From: a virus
DNA length: 29,538 bases
Reading direction: 5' to 3' (one strand)
Virus record (IMG/VR): IMGVR_UViG_3300047365_000288
Coordinates: 1 to 29,538 of that record
Made by a program: the position numbers and the translations under genes. A model generated the notes under the pieces. The model searched no databases. It saw only the letters and a list, made by a program, of their open reading frames with translations, and was not told the DNA's origin. Of this stretch, positions 1-7,835 are shown in pieces. Numbering within the stretch: the stretch's first letter is position 1; each line of letters starts with the position of its first letter.

Positions 1-866
1 TCTGAAGTTGTAAGCGTTCCTATTGTCGGAGCGATGTCTATTGTAAAATCGTAATCGTTGTAATCTAACGTGGTATTAAATGAATAATATCCGTTTGAAT
101 CTGTTGTTGTAGTTTCTGCTATGGTATATGAGAAACCTACTTGGTTTTTATTCTGTGTCTTTAGGTAAACTGTTTGTCCTGCAATACCTTGTTCTTCTGC
201 TCCTTTAATATAACCAGATGCTGTGATAGGGTCAATAGGTTCAGTAGTAGACCATTCTGCAAATGGGTGTGCGGGACTGAGTTGATTAAATTGACCTGTA
301 TTGTAGTTAGCAGGTATTTCATATTGAAAATTAGCAGCACCTATACCACCAAAATTCTGTATTCTATATTCAAACTCATACCATGTATCTTTATCTAAGG
401 TTGCCGTACCATAAGCCCATGTATTCCAACCATAATGTTTAGTAACTATATCATTAGTCTTACCAATACCTTTAATCATAAACTCATGTGAGTCATCTGT
501 GAAAGTTCTAAATCGATATGTACCTGATTTGTTAGGTTTAAACCAACCGGAATAGATAATTGCATATCTTTGACTGCCCCATCTTGGTGGATTCCATAGT
601 TGATAAGGAGTATGATTACCACCTCTTGGGCCTTGGTAACTTGTTATATCTATAGGTCCCCATGTATAGAGTGTAGTACCGCCATCGGCAAGATTAACCA
701 TAGCGTCAAATTCTGAGTGCGAGTTAGCATTACCTGTATAATATTGACCTGATTGATTCCCACCATAATGAGTCTTAAGCGACGTTAAGTTTACTGTAGT
801 AGTTTGCGCATGGACGATAGGTGTCGCCAGGATAAAACATAGGAGCAATAGTTTGAAGTATCTCAT
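1..866 (-). CDS. secreted PA14-domain protein (3' end outside window)
   Basis: Leftward open frame with no stop before the window edge, so the C-terminus is missing; 288 codons are visible. The start at 866 gives a clear signal peptide (MRYFKLLLLCFILATPIVHA, cleaved before QTT). Residues about 70-185 look like a PA14 beta-barrel: they hold the typical stretch SGTYRFRTFTDDSHEF, in which the paired Asp-Asp is the usual ligand- or calcium-binding site. From about residue 215 a second beta domain begins (ASGYIKGAEEQGIAGQTVYL, then DSNGYYSF), the pattern of carboxypeptidase-regulatory or SdrD B-like repeats in secreted adhesins. Seen: signal peptide and motifs. Known: PA14 domains bind glycans in adhesins, glycosidases and toxins. 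Inferred: an exported or surface carbohydrate-binding protein, possibly T9SS-dependent like its divergent neighbour. The lost C-terminus would settle the sorting route. Confidence 0.8.
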   Translation of the reverse strand, partial: MRYFKLLLLCFILATPIVHAQTTTVNLTSLKTHYGGNQSGQYYTGNANSHSEFDAMVNLADGGTTLYTWGPIDITSYQGPRGGNHTPYQLWNPPRWGSQRYAIIYSGWFKPNKSGTYRFRTFTDDSHEFMIKGIGKTNDIVTKHYGWNTWAYGTATLDKDTWYEFEYRIQNFGGIGAANFQYEIPANYNTGQFNQLSPAHPFAEWSTTEPIDPITASGYIKGAEEQGIAGQTVYLKTQNKNQVGFSYTIAETTTTDSNGYYSFNTTLDYNDYDFTIDIAPTIGTLTTS

Positions 867-940
867 ATACTACATCAAGTCAGGCGCAATACATAATCGG
901 AAGTGGCTAGACTTATATTTTTATTTAGATTATATATCTG

Positions 941-948
941 TAATTTTG
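941..948 (+). promoter_or_regulatory. Bacteroidetes-type -7 box for the metalloprotease operon
   Basis: TAATTTTG matches the Bacteroidetes primary-sigma -7 consensus TAnnTTTG. It lies 86 bases before the metalloprotease start, leaving a leader of roughly 80 nt that contains a hairpin. No clean -33 TTTG is visible. An alternative is the extended -10-like TGGTATACT at 950-958. The 168-base gap between the divergent genes must also hold the leftward promoter for the PA14 gene, which I could not pin down. Confidence 0.4.
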
Positions 949-969
949 TGGTATACTGATATATACTAT

Positions 970-1006
970 GACCCGCTGAAACGTCAGCACTTAACTTCCT
1001 AGGGTC
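970..1006 (+). promoter_or_regulatory. nested stem-loop in the leader of the metalloprotease gene
   Basis: In the RNA sense of the downstream gene an inner perfect hairpin GCTGA-AACG-TCAGC (975-988) is enclosed by an outer stem GACCC (970-974) / GGGTC (1002-1006). The right side carries a 13-base unpaired strand between the two stems. It ends 28 bases before the ATG and is followed by a T-run and A-rich sequence. It does not look like a terminator because no U-tract follows the outer stem directly. No known riboswitch consensus was recognised. Confidence 0.4.
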
Positions 1007-1034
1007 GGAAAATCAACAAATTTTTTTAAACTGA

Positions 1035-3890
1035 ATGAAAGCAAAAAAGCTGTTTTTTGCTCTGGCATTTGTGTGCGCTAATTTTATTAGCTTTGCTCAG
1101 ACGACAGAGCCATGTGGAACCGACGAATTGATTCTTAGAAATCCGTTCTTAGAGGAAGCAATCAACGGTAGATCGGCAAACGACTGTGATACAGACTATG
1201 ACCTACCTAATGCGGAAGTACTCACAATACCTATGGTTTTCCATGTTATGCACACTGGAACTCCGTTGGGTGTTAATGAGAATATAACTAACGAGCAGAT
1301 TTATTCTGCCGTAGAAAACCTAACCGATAGGTTCAGAGCTACTCCTGGTGCATTAGGAGTTGACGAGAATACTATCGACTCTAGATTTGATTTCTGTCTA
1401 GCTGGTACAGATCCAGATGGAAATCCAACTAATGGAATAGTCAGATATGATATGTCTGGTTATTCTAACTATATGGAAGATGGTGTTACCACTAATCCCA
1501 GTTTTTATAGTGACGCAATGCCCGATAATACATTAAAGGGCCTTGGCTGTTGGGACCCGGACTTTTACTGCAATGTTTACATAGTTACTGAGATTAACGG
1601 TAATAATGCAGGCGGTGGAGTGCAAGGCTATGCATATCTTGGTCCAACAGGTGATTGTAGAGACGGTATTGTATGTTTATATAATGTTGTCGGTACTGAA
1701 GGTACTTTAAAAGCTGGTCGAGACTTGAATACTACACTTCCACATGAAATGGGCCACTATCTTACACTCTATCATACTTTTAATAATTCTGCTTCTTCAT
1801 GTGATTATGTAGAGTCTAATTGTTGTGCATCTGGTGATAGAGTGTGTGATACTCCTATTCAAACTAATTCTGGTCAATCTTGTAGTGTACCGGTTTGTGA
1901 TTCTAATCCAGCTAACTATATGGATTATACTTCTCAAACTTGTAAAACAATGTTTACTGAAGGTCAAATTGAGAGAATGAGAGATTGTACTACATTTCAA
2001 AGACAAGATCTAGTCTCTGGTACGGTTGCCTGTTTTCAATTAGATGATGAGCCTTCATGTGATGTAGAATTAATTGGCTATAATCCAGAAACTCACCAGG
2101 TCTCTGTAAGAATAATTAATGGTGAGAACTGTGGTTGTAATGAATTTAATTTAATAGATGGAAATACCTGTGAAGAGTCTTCATCCTCTACAGTTCAGAA
2201 TAATAGTTCGATTACTAATTTAGTCTTTGGTCTACACTATGATTCTTTTGAATACGATACAGAATGTGCTGCAACTTCAAACTTTCATCCTAATTTTACT
2301 TTTGTAGGTACTGGTATTAACAATGAGTGGTTTACTGGAGATACTGTTAATATAACACTTAATCCTACTTTTGGCTGGGAGTGTATGTTAGATACTCCTG
2401 TTGATGGTTTATGTTGGGAACTAGTCGTCTGGCAGATTAATCTATCTCAGACTGTAACCATTGATGACTTTCCAACTGAATACTGGACTGATACCTGTGG
2501 TACTTGTGCTAATCAGACACAAAGATACCCAGATATTGATCTGAGTAATAATAGTTTAGTCTGGTGTCCAGATGAATTACCACCTTCACCAATTTATCCT
2601 GGTTGTACTGATGAGTTGGCAGTCAACTTTGACCCTAACGCTACGACTGATGATGGCTCATGTGAATTTCCAGCTGTTTTAGGTTGTACAGATCCTATTG
2701 CGTGTAACTATAATCAAAATGCAGATGAGAACGACGGTTCTTGTATTTACTGTGATACACCAGATGGTGAAGCACTTTGTAATGCATATCATAATGATGT
2801 AACTTATTGGGAATATTATTGTAATCTGTTTGATTGCTGTGTAGAAGAGACTATTGTCGATATAAGATTAGATTCTATTTGGGTAGAATATGCTAATTGT
2901 AATATCTATAATCAAATACCTGCTGGTTGTTCACCTGGTATTAGATACCATCAACATGCGACCAATATAGGCACCGATTCTATCTACAGTTATATTTGGG
3001 ATTGGACTGGGCCCAATGGTTGGACTAATCAATCATTAGAATTCGGAGTTAACTTTCCTAATAACCCATTCTATGCCGTGGCCCTACCACCTGGCCAACA
3101 GACCAATACATTAAATTCATTTAATGGTGAATTAGTCTGGGAAGAGGGCGATGAATTATGTGTAACCGTCAATGTACTCGGTGACCAAGTAGATGTAGAT
3201 CTATCTAATAATACTGCTTGTGTTACTTTACCAGCATATCCAGTTTGTATTTGGGGTTGCATGGACCCCTGTGCTGAAAACTATAACCCTGACGCAACTT
3301 GTGATAATGAGAATTGTGAATATCCAGATCCTATTGTCGATACAGTTTATATTGAACTGCCAGGAGATACAGTCTTTATTGAGACGATTGATACGGTCTA
3401 CGTAGAATTACCACAAGATACCATTACGATAATTGAATATGTGCAGATTACTGACACTCTAGAAATCGAAGTCATTGAGTACATTTATCTAACTGATACT
3501 ATTGTTGAAGTGCAATTCATTGATTGTAATACTGGTCTACCATGTGAAGATGAACCACCTGGTAATCCTACCGATGACGATTGTTGGCCATGGGCTGTTT
3601 ATATTCCAAACACATTTACGCCTAACAATGATGGATGGAATGATGCCTGGAAGATTATCCTAGATCTAGGCTGTTGGGTTGATATTGAATTTAGAATCTA
3701 TAATCGTTGGGGCGGATTGGTCTTCGAGGGTTATGGTGATAATTATGAGTCATATCCCTATTGGGATGGTAGTATGCAGGGTGGACCATCCTATGTCGCC
3801 GATGGAATCTACGTTTATACATTTACAGCAAGGAGGTGGAACTCTCCTCAAGTCCATCAGAAAAATGGACATATAACTATATTTAGATAA
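1035..3890 (+). CDS. secreted M43-family metalloprotease with T9SS type B sorting domain
   Basis: 951 residues. Signal peptide at residues 1-21 (ends ANFISFA). The zinc site HEMGHYLTLYH spans residues 237-247 (His237, Glu238, His241, His247), and the Met-turn NYMDY is at 294-298: the signature of cytophagalysin/pappalysin-type M43 metalloproteases. The usual Gly before the third His is Thr here. Cys-rich GCTD repeats follow at about 523-544 and 551-572, with a degenerate one at 741-762, then a stalk rich in DTVYIELP-like repeats (about 770-840). The last 96 residues (IPNTFTPNNDGWND, then IYNRWG, WDG, DGIYVYTF) are the gliding-motility-type C-terminal domain that directs type B T9SS export. 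Predicted role: zinc protease exported across the outer membrane of the infected cell and attached to or released from its surface. Two bases separate its stop from the following lipoprotein gene. Domain calls are strong; the substrate is unknown. Confidence 0.9.
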   Translation: MKAKKLFFALAFVCANFISFAQTTEPCGTDELILRNPFLEEAINGRSANDCDTDYDLPNAEVLTIPMVFHVMHTGTPLGVNENITNEQIYSAVENLTDRFRATPGALGVDENTIDSRFDFCLAGTDPDGNPTNGIVRYDMSGYSNYMEDGVTTNPSFYSDAMPDNTLKGLGCWDPDFYCNVYIVTEINGNNAGGGVQGYAYLGPTGDCRDGIVCLYNVVGTEGTLKAGRDLNTTLPHEMGHYLTLYHTFNNSASSCDYVESNCCASGDRVCDTPIQTNSGQSCSVPVCDSNPANYMDYTSQTCKTMFTEGQIERMRDCTTFQRQDLVSGTVACFQLDDEPSCDVELIGYNPETHQVSVRIINGENCGCNEFNLIDGNTCEESSSSTVQNNSSITNLVFGLHYDSFEYDTECAATSNFHPNFTFVGTGINNEWFTGDTVNITLNPTFGWECMLDTPVDGLCWELVVWQINLSQTVTIDDFPTEYWTDTCGTCANQTQRYPDIDLSNNSLVWCPDELPPSPIYPGCTDELAVNFDPNATTDDGSCEFPAVLGCTDPIACNYNQNADENDGSCIYCDTPDGEALCNAYHNDVTYWEYYCNLFDCCVEETIVDIRLDSIWVEYANCNIYNQIPAGCSPGIRYHQHATNIGTDSIYSYIWDWTGPNGWTNQSLEFGVNFPNNPFYAVALPPGQQTNTLNSFNGELVWEEGDELCVTVNVLGDQVDVDLSNNTACVTLPAYPVCIWGCMDPCAENYNPDATCDNENCEYPDPIVDTVYIELPGDTVFIETIDTVYVELPQDTITIIEYVQITDTLEIEVIEYIYLTDTIVEVQFIDCNTGLPCEDEPPGNPTDDDCWPWAVYIPNTFTPNNDGWNDAWKIILDLGCWVDIEFRIYNRWGGLVFEGYGDNYESYPYWDGSMQGGPSYVADGIYVYTFTARRWNSPQVHQKNGHITIFR

Positions 3891-3892
3891 CT

Positions 3893-4165
3893 ATGAAAAA
3901 ACTATTTACATTTTTATGCTGCGTAGCCTTAGCTGGCTGTGCTAACTATTCAGAAATTAAATCTCCACGCTACTTTAATACTGACGTGGATATTCTGGAT
4001 TACTTTGCAAATCCTTATGGTACAACGTGGACTATGAGAGCAAAACCTGGTGAGACAATGAGATTAGTGTTTAATTATGAGATAATTGATATTGATTTTA
4101 AACCAGATCCTGAACGACCTGGTGAATATATCTTCATTGTAAAGAGTGAAGTACACGGACAGTAA
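3893..4165 (+). CDS. small lipoprotein
   Basis: 90 residues beginning with a lipoprotein signal: MKKLFTFLCC then the lipobox LAGC with Cys16, followed by ANYSE. The start lies 2 bases after the metalloprotease stop, so the two are almost surely co-transcribed and probably translationally coupled. The mature part is short, has no Cys and no recognisable domain. A partner or anchor for the secreted protease is one idea; an outer-membrane spanin subunit is another, but no inner-membrane spanin or lysis gene is near. It is closed by a strong terminator 8 bases downstream. Confidence 0.75.
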   Translation: MKKLFTFLCCVALAGCANYSEIKSPRYFNTDVDILDYFANPYGTTWTMRAKPGETMRLVFNYEIIDIDFKPDPERPGEYIFIVKSEVHGQ

Positions 4166-4172
4166 ACATAAT

Positions 4173-4204
4173 AAAGCCTCGGGGTCCTAGAATCCCGAGG
4201 CTTT
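4173..4204. terminator. bidirectional Rho-independent terminator
   Basis: An 11-bp perfect stem AAAGCCTCGGG / CCCGAGGCTTT encloses a 10-base loop. It is flanked by A-rich sequence on the left and T-rich sequence on the right, so it works in both directions. It separates the rightward lipoprotein gene from the leftward beta-barrel gene. Confidence 0.9.
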
Positions 4205-4228
4205 TCTTTTACACCAAATTGAATTAGT

Positions 4229-4645
4229 TTAGAACTTTAAACCAAATCCAATTTGAAGGTTAGTAGTCTCAGCTCCTAAGTCGTAAACAACTTTTGGATC
4301 TAGGTACATTGCACCTTTATGAAACTCAAACATTTTACCTACACCTAATGATGCTTGATCGAAATCAAAATCATTTAGGCCTACGTAACCGAAGAAACCT
4401 TTGTAGAAGTATCTACCTTCTAAACCAAGATTCATATCTTCAGTCGAGTCTGCTTGTGATAAACTCATGCCGATCATATAGTTATCAGCAAATGCATATC
4501 CGATTGTTGGTTGGATTGATAATTCAGTCCAAGCCGTGTTAGTAATATCGCCAGTACCAACGTACCAGTCTCCCTTCGCGTTTTGCGCGTTCGCACCTAA
4601 TACTGTGAATACAGAAAGTGCCATTGTTAAAATAAAATTTCTCAT
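4229..4645 (-). CDS. small outer-membrane beta-barrel protein
   Basis: 138 residues with a Sec signal peptide (MRNFILTMALSVFTVLGANA, cleaved before QNAKG). The rest alternates polar and aromatic/hydrophobic residues in short strands (WTELSIQPTIGYAF, YMIGMSLS, GLEGRYFYKGFFGYVGL) and ends in GFGLKF with the terminal Phe that beta-barrel proteins use for BAM recognition. The length suits an eight-strand barrel of the OmpX/OmpW size class. Such host-like barrels are uncommon in phages; blocking receptor use by later phages or changing outer-membrane permeability are guesses. It shares a terminator with the rightward lipoprotein gene. Confidence 0.7.
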   Translation of the reverse strand: MRNFILTMALSVFTVLGANAQNAKGDWYVGTGDITNTAWTELSIQPTIGYAFADNYMIGMSLSQADSTEDMNLGLEGRYFYKGFFGYVGLNDFDFDQASLGVGKMFEFHKGAMYLDPKVVYDLGAETTNLQIGFGLKF

Positions 4646-4678
4646 AATAATTAATTTGGTTTGTAAAAAAACTTCTAT

Positions 4679-4777
4679 TCAGTCTGCTATTTGCAGTTCT
4701 CTAGGATTAGTTATAGAAGTAGCTGCCATAAGATTAGCGGCAGTGTTTGTTAATGTCTTTGAGTTAATATCTCTCAT
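4679..4777 (-). CDS. possible 32-residue microprotein
   Basis: A short frame starting MRDINSKTLTNTAANL and ending RELQIAD, Ala/Asn/Thr-rich with no transmembrane segment. It sits 33 bases upstream of the beta-barrel start and 10-18 bases downstream of a good sigma70-like promoter, so it is the first frame on that transcript. It could instead be a leader region. No homology recognised. Confidence 0.35.
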   Translation of the reverse strand: MRDINSKTLTNTAANLMAATSITNPRELQIAD

Positions 4778-4794
4778 CTTTTGCTTTGTGGAGT

Positions 4795-4824
4795 ATTATA
4801 GTTAAAACTAGTGTTTTGTTCCAA
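4795..4824 (-). promoter_or_regulatory. sigma70-like promoter for the beta-barrel gene
   Basis: On the minus strand TTGGAA is followed, after 18 bases, by a perfect TATAAT. Transcription would start near 4788, just before the microprotein frame and about 140 bases before the beta-barrel start. The upstream end also reads TTTG, which fits a Bacteroidetes -33 box. Confidence 0.45.
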
Positions 4825-4860
4825 AAAAATATGACAAATATTGAACAAAATATATAATAT

Positions 4861-5229
4861 ATGAAGCTAATCGATCTAGACTGGTACTCACGACCTCCAA
4901 TTGACTTTGAACACAAGCAATATCTACTCTACGCATATATGTCAAGAGTTGACCAGACCTATCTAGAACAGAAGGTATCTCCACATCTATTACATCTTGA
5001 GAGAATGAAGGAAGAGATGGATTACTTTATCTCAAAGTGGATTATTATGCAAAAAGTCTTTGATAAAAATAGATACGCTTGGTTTGATAATCCAAAATTA
5101 GAAGGGGAAGATAATATAGAGTTATCTAAGATAGTAGAAATTGTAGACTATGCTAGTCCGATTGTAGATGCTAAAATTAGACAGGGTTATCTCCTATTTG
5201 AAAAGTACCCTAGACAACTTTTATATTAA
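4861..5229 (+). CDS. hypothetical protein, 122 residues
   Basis: Not recognised. A soluble, mostly helical protein rich in Tyr, Asp and Leu (MKLIDLDWYSRPPIDFEHKQ start); no Cys pairs, no signal peptide, no membrane segment. The ATG lies in an AT-rich stretch with no Shine-Dalgarno-like sequence. It is the last rightward gene of the window and ends tail-to-tail with the MarC gene, overlapping its 3' end by 9 bases, with no terminator between them. The compact overlap and full-length frame support a real gene. Confidence 0.65.
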   Translation: MKLIDLDWYSRPPIDFEHKQYLLYAYMSRVDQTYLEQKVSPHLLHLERMKEEMDYFISKWIIMQKVFDKNRYAWFDNPKLEGEDNIELSKIVEIVDYASPIVDAKIRQGYLLFEKYPRQLLY

Positions 5230-5811
5230 ATTATTAGCATAGTTAATACTTAAAACTAAAGCATTAATTAAGATCTTCATACCGATAGCAATTAGAATAA
5301 TACCAAAAACTCTTTCCATAATTGTTAGTCCTATTTTACCTAATTTTCTTTGAATGAAATCTGCTGATTTTAAAAAGACAAAGATTGCAATTGAATTTAA
5401 GACAATTCCAACTAGAATTACTGCTGTAGAAAAATCTTGATTTAGAGATATAATAGTTGATAATGTACCTGGACCTGCAATAATTGGAAATGCAATAGGG
5501 AAGATTGAAGGTGGCATTGGCTCACTAGAACCTTCTGACTCAATACCTAAAACCATTCGTACACCAAAATATAGAAGTAACATTGCACCTGCCAATGCAA
5601 AGTGAAATACTTGTAGTCCTAGTAATTTAAAGATAATATCTCCGATAAAGAGTATTGACACCATGATAACTGTGGCTACAATTGTAGACTTTGCAGTTTC
5701 TATCTCGCCATTCTCTTTTCTAAGACGAATAACCAAAGGAACATTACCTGGCATATCAATGACTGCAAAGATAGTCAAAAACACCGTTAAGACGTTTAGC
5801 ACAAATTCCAT
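5221..5811 (-). CDS. MarC-family integral membrane protein
   Basis: 196 residues with about six hydrophobic segments. The N-terminal FLTIFAVIDMPGNVPLVIRL matches the family's D-P-x-G-N-x-P signature, with Met in place of Pro, and the central FPIAFPIIAGPGTLSTI matches the conserved P-x-A-x-P-x-x-x-G-P-G motif. The length fits MarC/UPF0056 proteins (about 200). Known: the family is membrane-embedded and called NAAT-like, but its substrate is not settled. Inferred: the phage places it in the host inner membrane. The neighbouring small genes downstream in the text are on the same strand, so a leftward operon is likely. Confidence 0.85.
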   Translation of the reverse strand: MEFVLNVLTVFLTIFAVIDMPGNVPLVIRLRKENGEIETAKSTIVATVIMVSILFIGDIIFKLLGLQVFHFALAGAMLLLYFGVRMVLGIESEGSSEPMPPSIFPIAFPIIAGPGTLSTIISLNQDFSTAVILVGIVLNSIAIFVFLKSADFIQRKLGKIGLTIMERVFGIILIAIGMKILINALVLSINYANNLI

Positions 5812-5826
5812 GAAAATTTAAGTTTA

Positions 5827-5967
5827 TTATACGTTTCTCCATCTACGTTTATCTGACCATTTTACTTTCATGGTCTGACCTAACATAGCTAATCGGCTTA
5901 CTTTCTGATTGAAAGCGTTTCTGTCTTGATTTAACTGAGTGTTGCCGTTTTGTTGTTCGTTATTCAT
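5827..5967 (-). CDS. 46-residue basic microprotein
   Basis: Starts MNNEQQNGNTQLNQDRNAF and ends in a very basic tail (KVKWSDKRRWRNV). The start overlaps the stop of the cytidylyltransferase gene by 8 bases (ATGAATAA), a coupling arrangement seen repeatedly in this genome, and it ends 15 bases before the MarC start. It could bind nucleic acid, judging only by charge. Function unknown. Confidence 0.6.
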   Translation of the reverse strand: MNNEQQNGNTQLNQDRNAFNQKVSRLAMLGQTMKVKWSDKRRWRNV

Positions 5968-6367
5968 TACTAATTCTTTTTCTTAATTCTGTTGAAGACC
6001 AATTATGATCTCGACTATTATATATTATTTTTATTCCTCTATTTAGACAAATATCTTTAGCTGTAAAATGTTTGCTTTCATATTCTATACCAATAAATCT
6101 ATAATCTAATTTAAAAGACATAAAAATCTCTTCTAAATCATGTTCAGTTGTATAAGGTACTATCTTATCAACATACTTACAAGCTTCTACTTGAACATAT
6201 CTTTCTACAATAGATTGAATAGGTTTATTCTTCTCTGGTCGATCGATTGTAGGATCTGTTTGTAGTGCAACAATTAGATAGTCACAATGTTGTTTTGCCT
6301 CTTCTAACATTTTAACATGACCTGCGTGAAATAGGTCAAATGAAGAACATGTAATTCCTATTCTCAT
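5960..6367 (-). CDS. TagD-like cytidylyltransferase / nucleotidyltransferase
   Basis: 135 residues, the size of glycerol-3-phosphate cytidylyltransferase (TagD). The nucleotide-binding motif HAGH is at residues 14-17 after the strand MRIGITCSSFDLF, and SSTELR at 124-129 stands in for the family's RTEGISTT-type signature. The reaction would be transfer of CMP (or AMP) from an NTP to a phosphorylated sugar or polyol with release of pyrophosphate. With the epimerase and GT25 genes upstream it may make an activated precursor for a glycan or teichoic-like polymer. The exact substrate cannot be read from the sequence. It overlaps the YfiM-like gene by 4 bases (ATGA). Confidence 0.8.
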   Translation of the reverse strand: MRIGITCSSFDLFHAGHVKMLEEAKQHCDYLIVALQTDPTIDRPEKNKPIQSIVERYVQVEACKYVDKIVPYTTEHDLEEIFMSFKLDYRFIGIEYESKHFTAKDICLNRGIKIIYNSRDHNWSSTELRKRISNE

Positions 6368-6693
6368 TTCTTTTTCTTTTGAAATAGTGGTATTGTAATT
6401 GTAAATATAGCCCCACCCATCGAAGTAGCTAGAACATCTCTACTTTCTACTGTTCCTCCAGTTCTATTATCATATAGTTCTTTTAATATGCCAGCGGAAA
6501 CTGAAGCAGCCATGGCTGTTATTTGTGCTCTTGTTTTATTACCATGTTTTTTATATGACCAATGATAACCTAAGGCTCCTACTGCAATACCTGCTGCAAA
6601 ATGTGCCTGTTTATCTTTTTCTTGTAAAATAAAATTTTGTCCAACCATGTTTGTCGTTAACATAAACGCAATAATAAGTAAGAGTTTTCTCAT
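6364..6693 (-). CDS. YfiM/DUF2279-like exported protein
   Basis: 109 residues with a signal peptide (MRKLLLIIAFMLTTNMVGQ). The mature part has the pattern DKQAHFAAGIAVGALGYHW, then AGILKELYDNRTGG and SRDVLATSMGGA, as in small envelope proteins of the YfiM/DUF2279 group (D-K-x-x-H, K-E-x-x-D). It has two Gly/Ala-rich hydrophobic segments, so it probably sits in or at a membrane. It starts 4 bases inside the end of the SHMT gene. The conserved His and acidic residues hint at an enzymatic site but none is established. Confidence 0.55.
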   Translation of the reverse strand: MRKLLLIIAFMLTTNMVGQNFILQEKDKQAHFAAGIAVGALGYHWSYKKHGNKTRAQITAMAASVSAGILKELYDNRTGGTVESRDVLATSMGGAIFTITIPLFQKKKK

Positions 6694-7835
6694 AGTTTAA
6701 TTGTATTGCTGATAGTATCTGCTATATTTTTAAAGTATTCTTTGTCATCTCCATACTTAGTAACCATCGCTGCAGTACCTATTCTAATACCAGATGTTTC
6801 CCATACTCCTCTTGGATCGTTAGGAATTGAGTTTTTATTTACTACTATATTATGCTCAGCTTCTAATCTATCTGCAACTTCAGCTCCTGATTTATTTCCA
6901 GTGTGAATTAAAATAATATGCGAGTCTGTTCCTCCTGTTGTCAGCTTAATACCATTTTGTTTGAAGGTCTGACACATTAATTCAGCCATTTCAACTACTT
7001 GTTTTGAATACTCTTTAAATTCAGGTGCAGATGCTTCATGGTATGATTGTGTTTTACCAGCAACTTGATTCATCAGAGGTCCACCTTGCGTTCCTGGGAA
7101 AACACCTGAGTTAATTTTCTTAGTGTAGTCTTCATTGTTCCAAAGAATCATTCCACCTCTAGCTCCTCTTAGAGTTTTATGAGTAGTAGAAGTAACGAAA
7201 TCCGCATGTGGTAGAGGTGACTCGTAAACACCACCTGCAATTAGACCACTATAGTGAGCCATATCTACTAGAAGTAAAGCACCAACTGAGTCTGCTATCT
7301 TTCTGAATTTTAAGAAATCAATTTGACGAGGATATGCAGATGCTCCAGCGATAATCATCTTAGGTTTTAGATTATGTGCTTTCGCTGAAATTTCACCGTA
7401 GTCTAACCAACCATCTTCATCGACTCCATAGAAATGATTGTCAAACCATTTTCCACTTAGATTAGCTGGTGAACCATGAGATAGGTGACCACCTGCCGAA
7501 AGGTCCATACCTAAAATAGTATCTCCTGGTTTAAGAAATGCTTTAAAAATTGCTAAGTTAGCATTAGCTCCACTATGAGGTTGTATATTTGCAAAATTAC
7601 AGTCATATAGTTTAGTAACTAATTCAATACCATAATTCTCTAACTCATCATAGTTACCACAACCATTATAGTATCTCTTACCTGGAAAACCTTCAGCATA
7701 TTTATTAGTAAATACAGATCCACAGAAATATCTTACATCTTCTGATGCAAAGTTTTCAGAAGCAATAAAATTATGTTCTTCTATCTGTCTAGTTTCTTCT
7801 TCTCTTAGAATATTAAGTATTTTATCGTTTATCAT
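6690..7835 (-). CDS. glyA: serine hydroxymethyltransferase
   Basis: 381 residues, PLP-dependent. The Schiff-base lysine is Lys220 in STTHKTLRGARGG; other family marks are NFIASENFAS (23-32), the KRYYNGCGNYDELE segment (53-66), HSGANANLAIF (87-97) and DMAHYSGLIAGG (191-202). The enzyme makes glycine and 5,10-methylene-tetrahydrofolate from serine, the one-carbon donor for thymidylate or modified pyrimidines, and works in the cytosol. It is about 35 residues shorter than cellular enzymes (about 415-420), the loss lying in the C-terminal domain, but the active site is complete. Overlaps of 4 bases at both ends put it in a tight operon. Confidence 0.95.
   Translation of the reverse strand: MINDKILNILREEETRQIEEHNFIASENFASEDVRYFCGSVFTNKYAEGFPGKRYYNGCGNYDELENYGIELVTKLYDCNFANIQPHSGANANLAIFKAFLKPGDTILGMDLSAGGHLSHGSPANLSGKWFDNHFYGVDEDGWLDYGEISAKAHNLKPKMIIAGASAYPRQIDFLKFRKIADSVGALLLVDMAHYSGLIAGGVYESPLPHADFVTSTTHKTLRGARGGMILWNNEDYTKKINSGVFPGTQGGPLMNQVAGKTQSYHEASAPEFKEYSKQVVEMAELMCQTFKQNGIKLTTGGTDSHIILIHTGNKSGAEVADRLEAEHNIVVNKNSIPNDPRGVWETSGIRIGTAAMVTKYGDDKEYFKNIADTISNTIKL

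Noticed and set aside
174-398. Rightward 74-codon frame opposite the PA14 gene
   Set aside because: Antisense to a longer frame with signal peptide and domains; Cys/Phe/Ile-rich random-looking product.
3893-4165. Outer-membrane spanin subunit
   Set aside because: Lipobox fits, but there is no embedded or adjacent inner-membrane spanin, holin or endolysin, and it is coupled to the protease.
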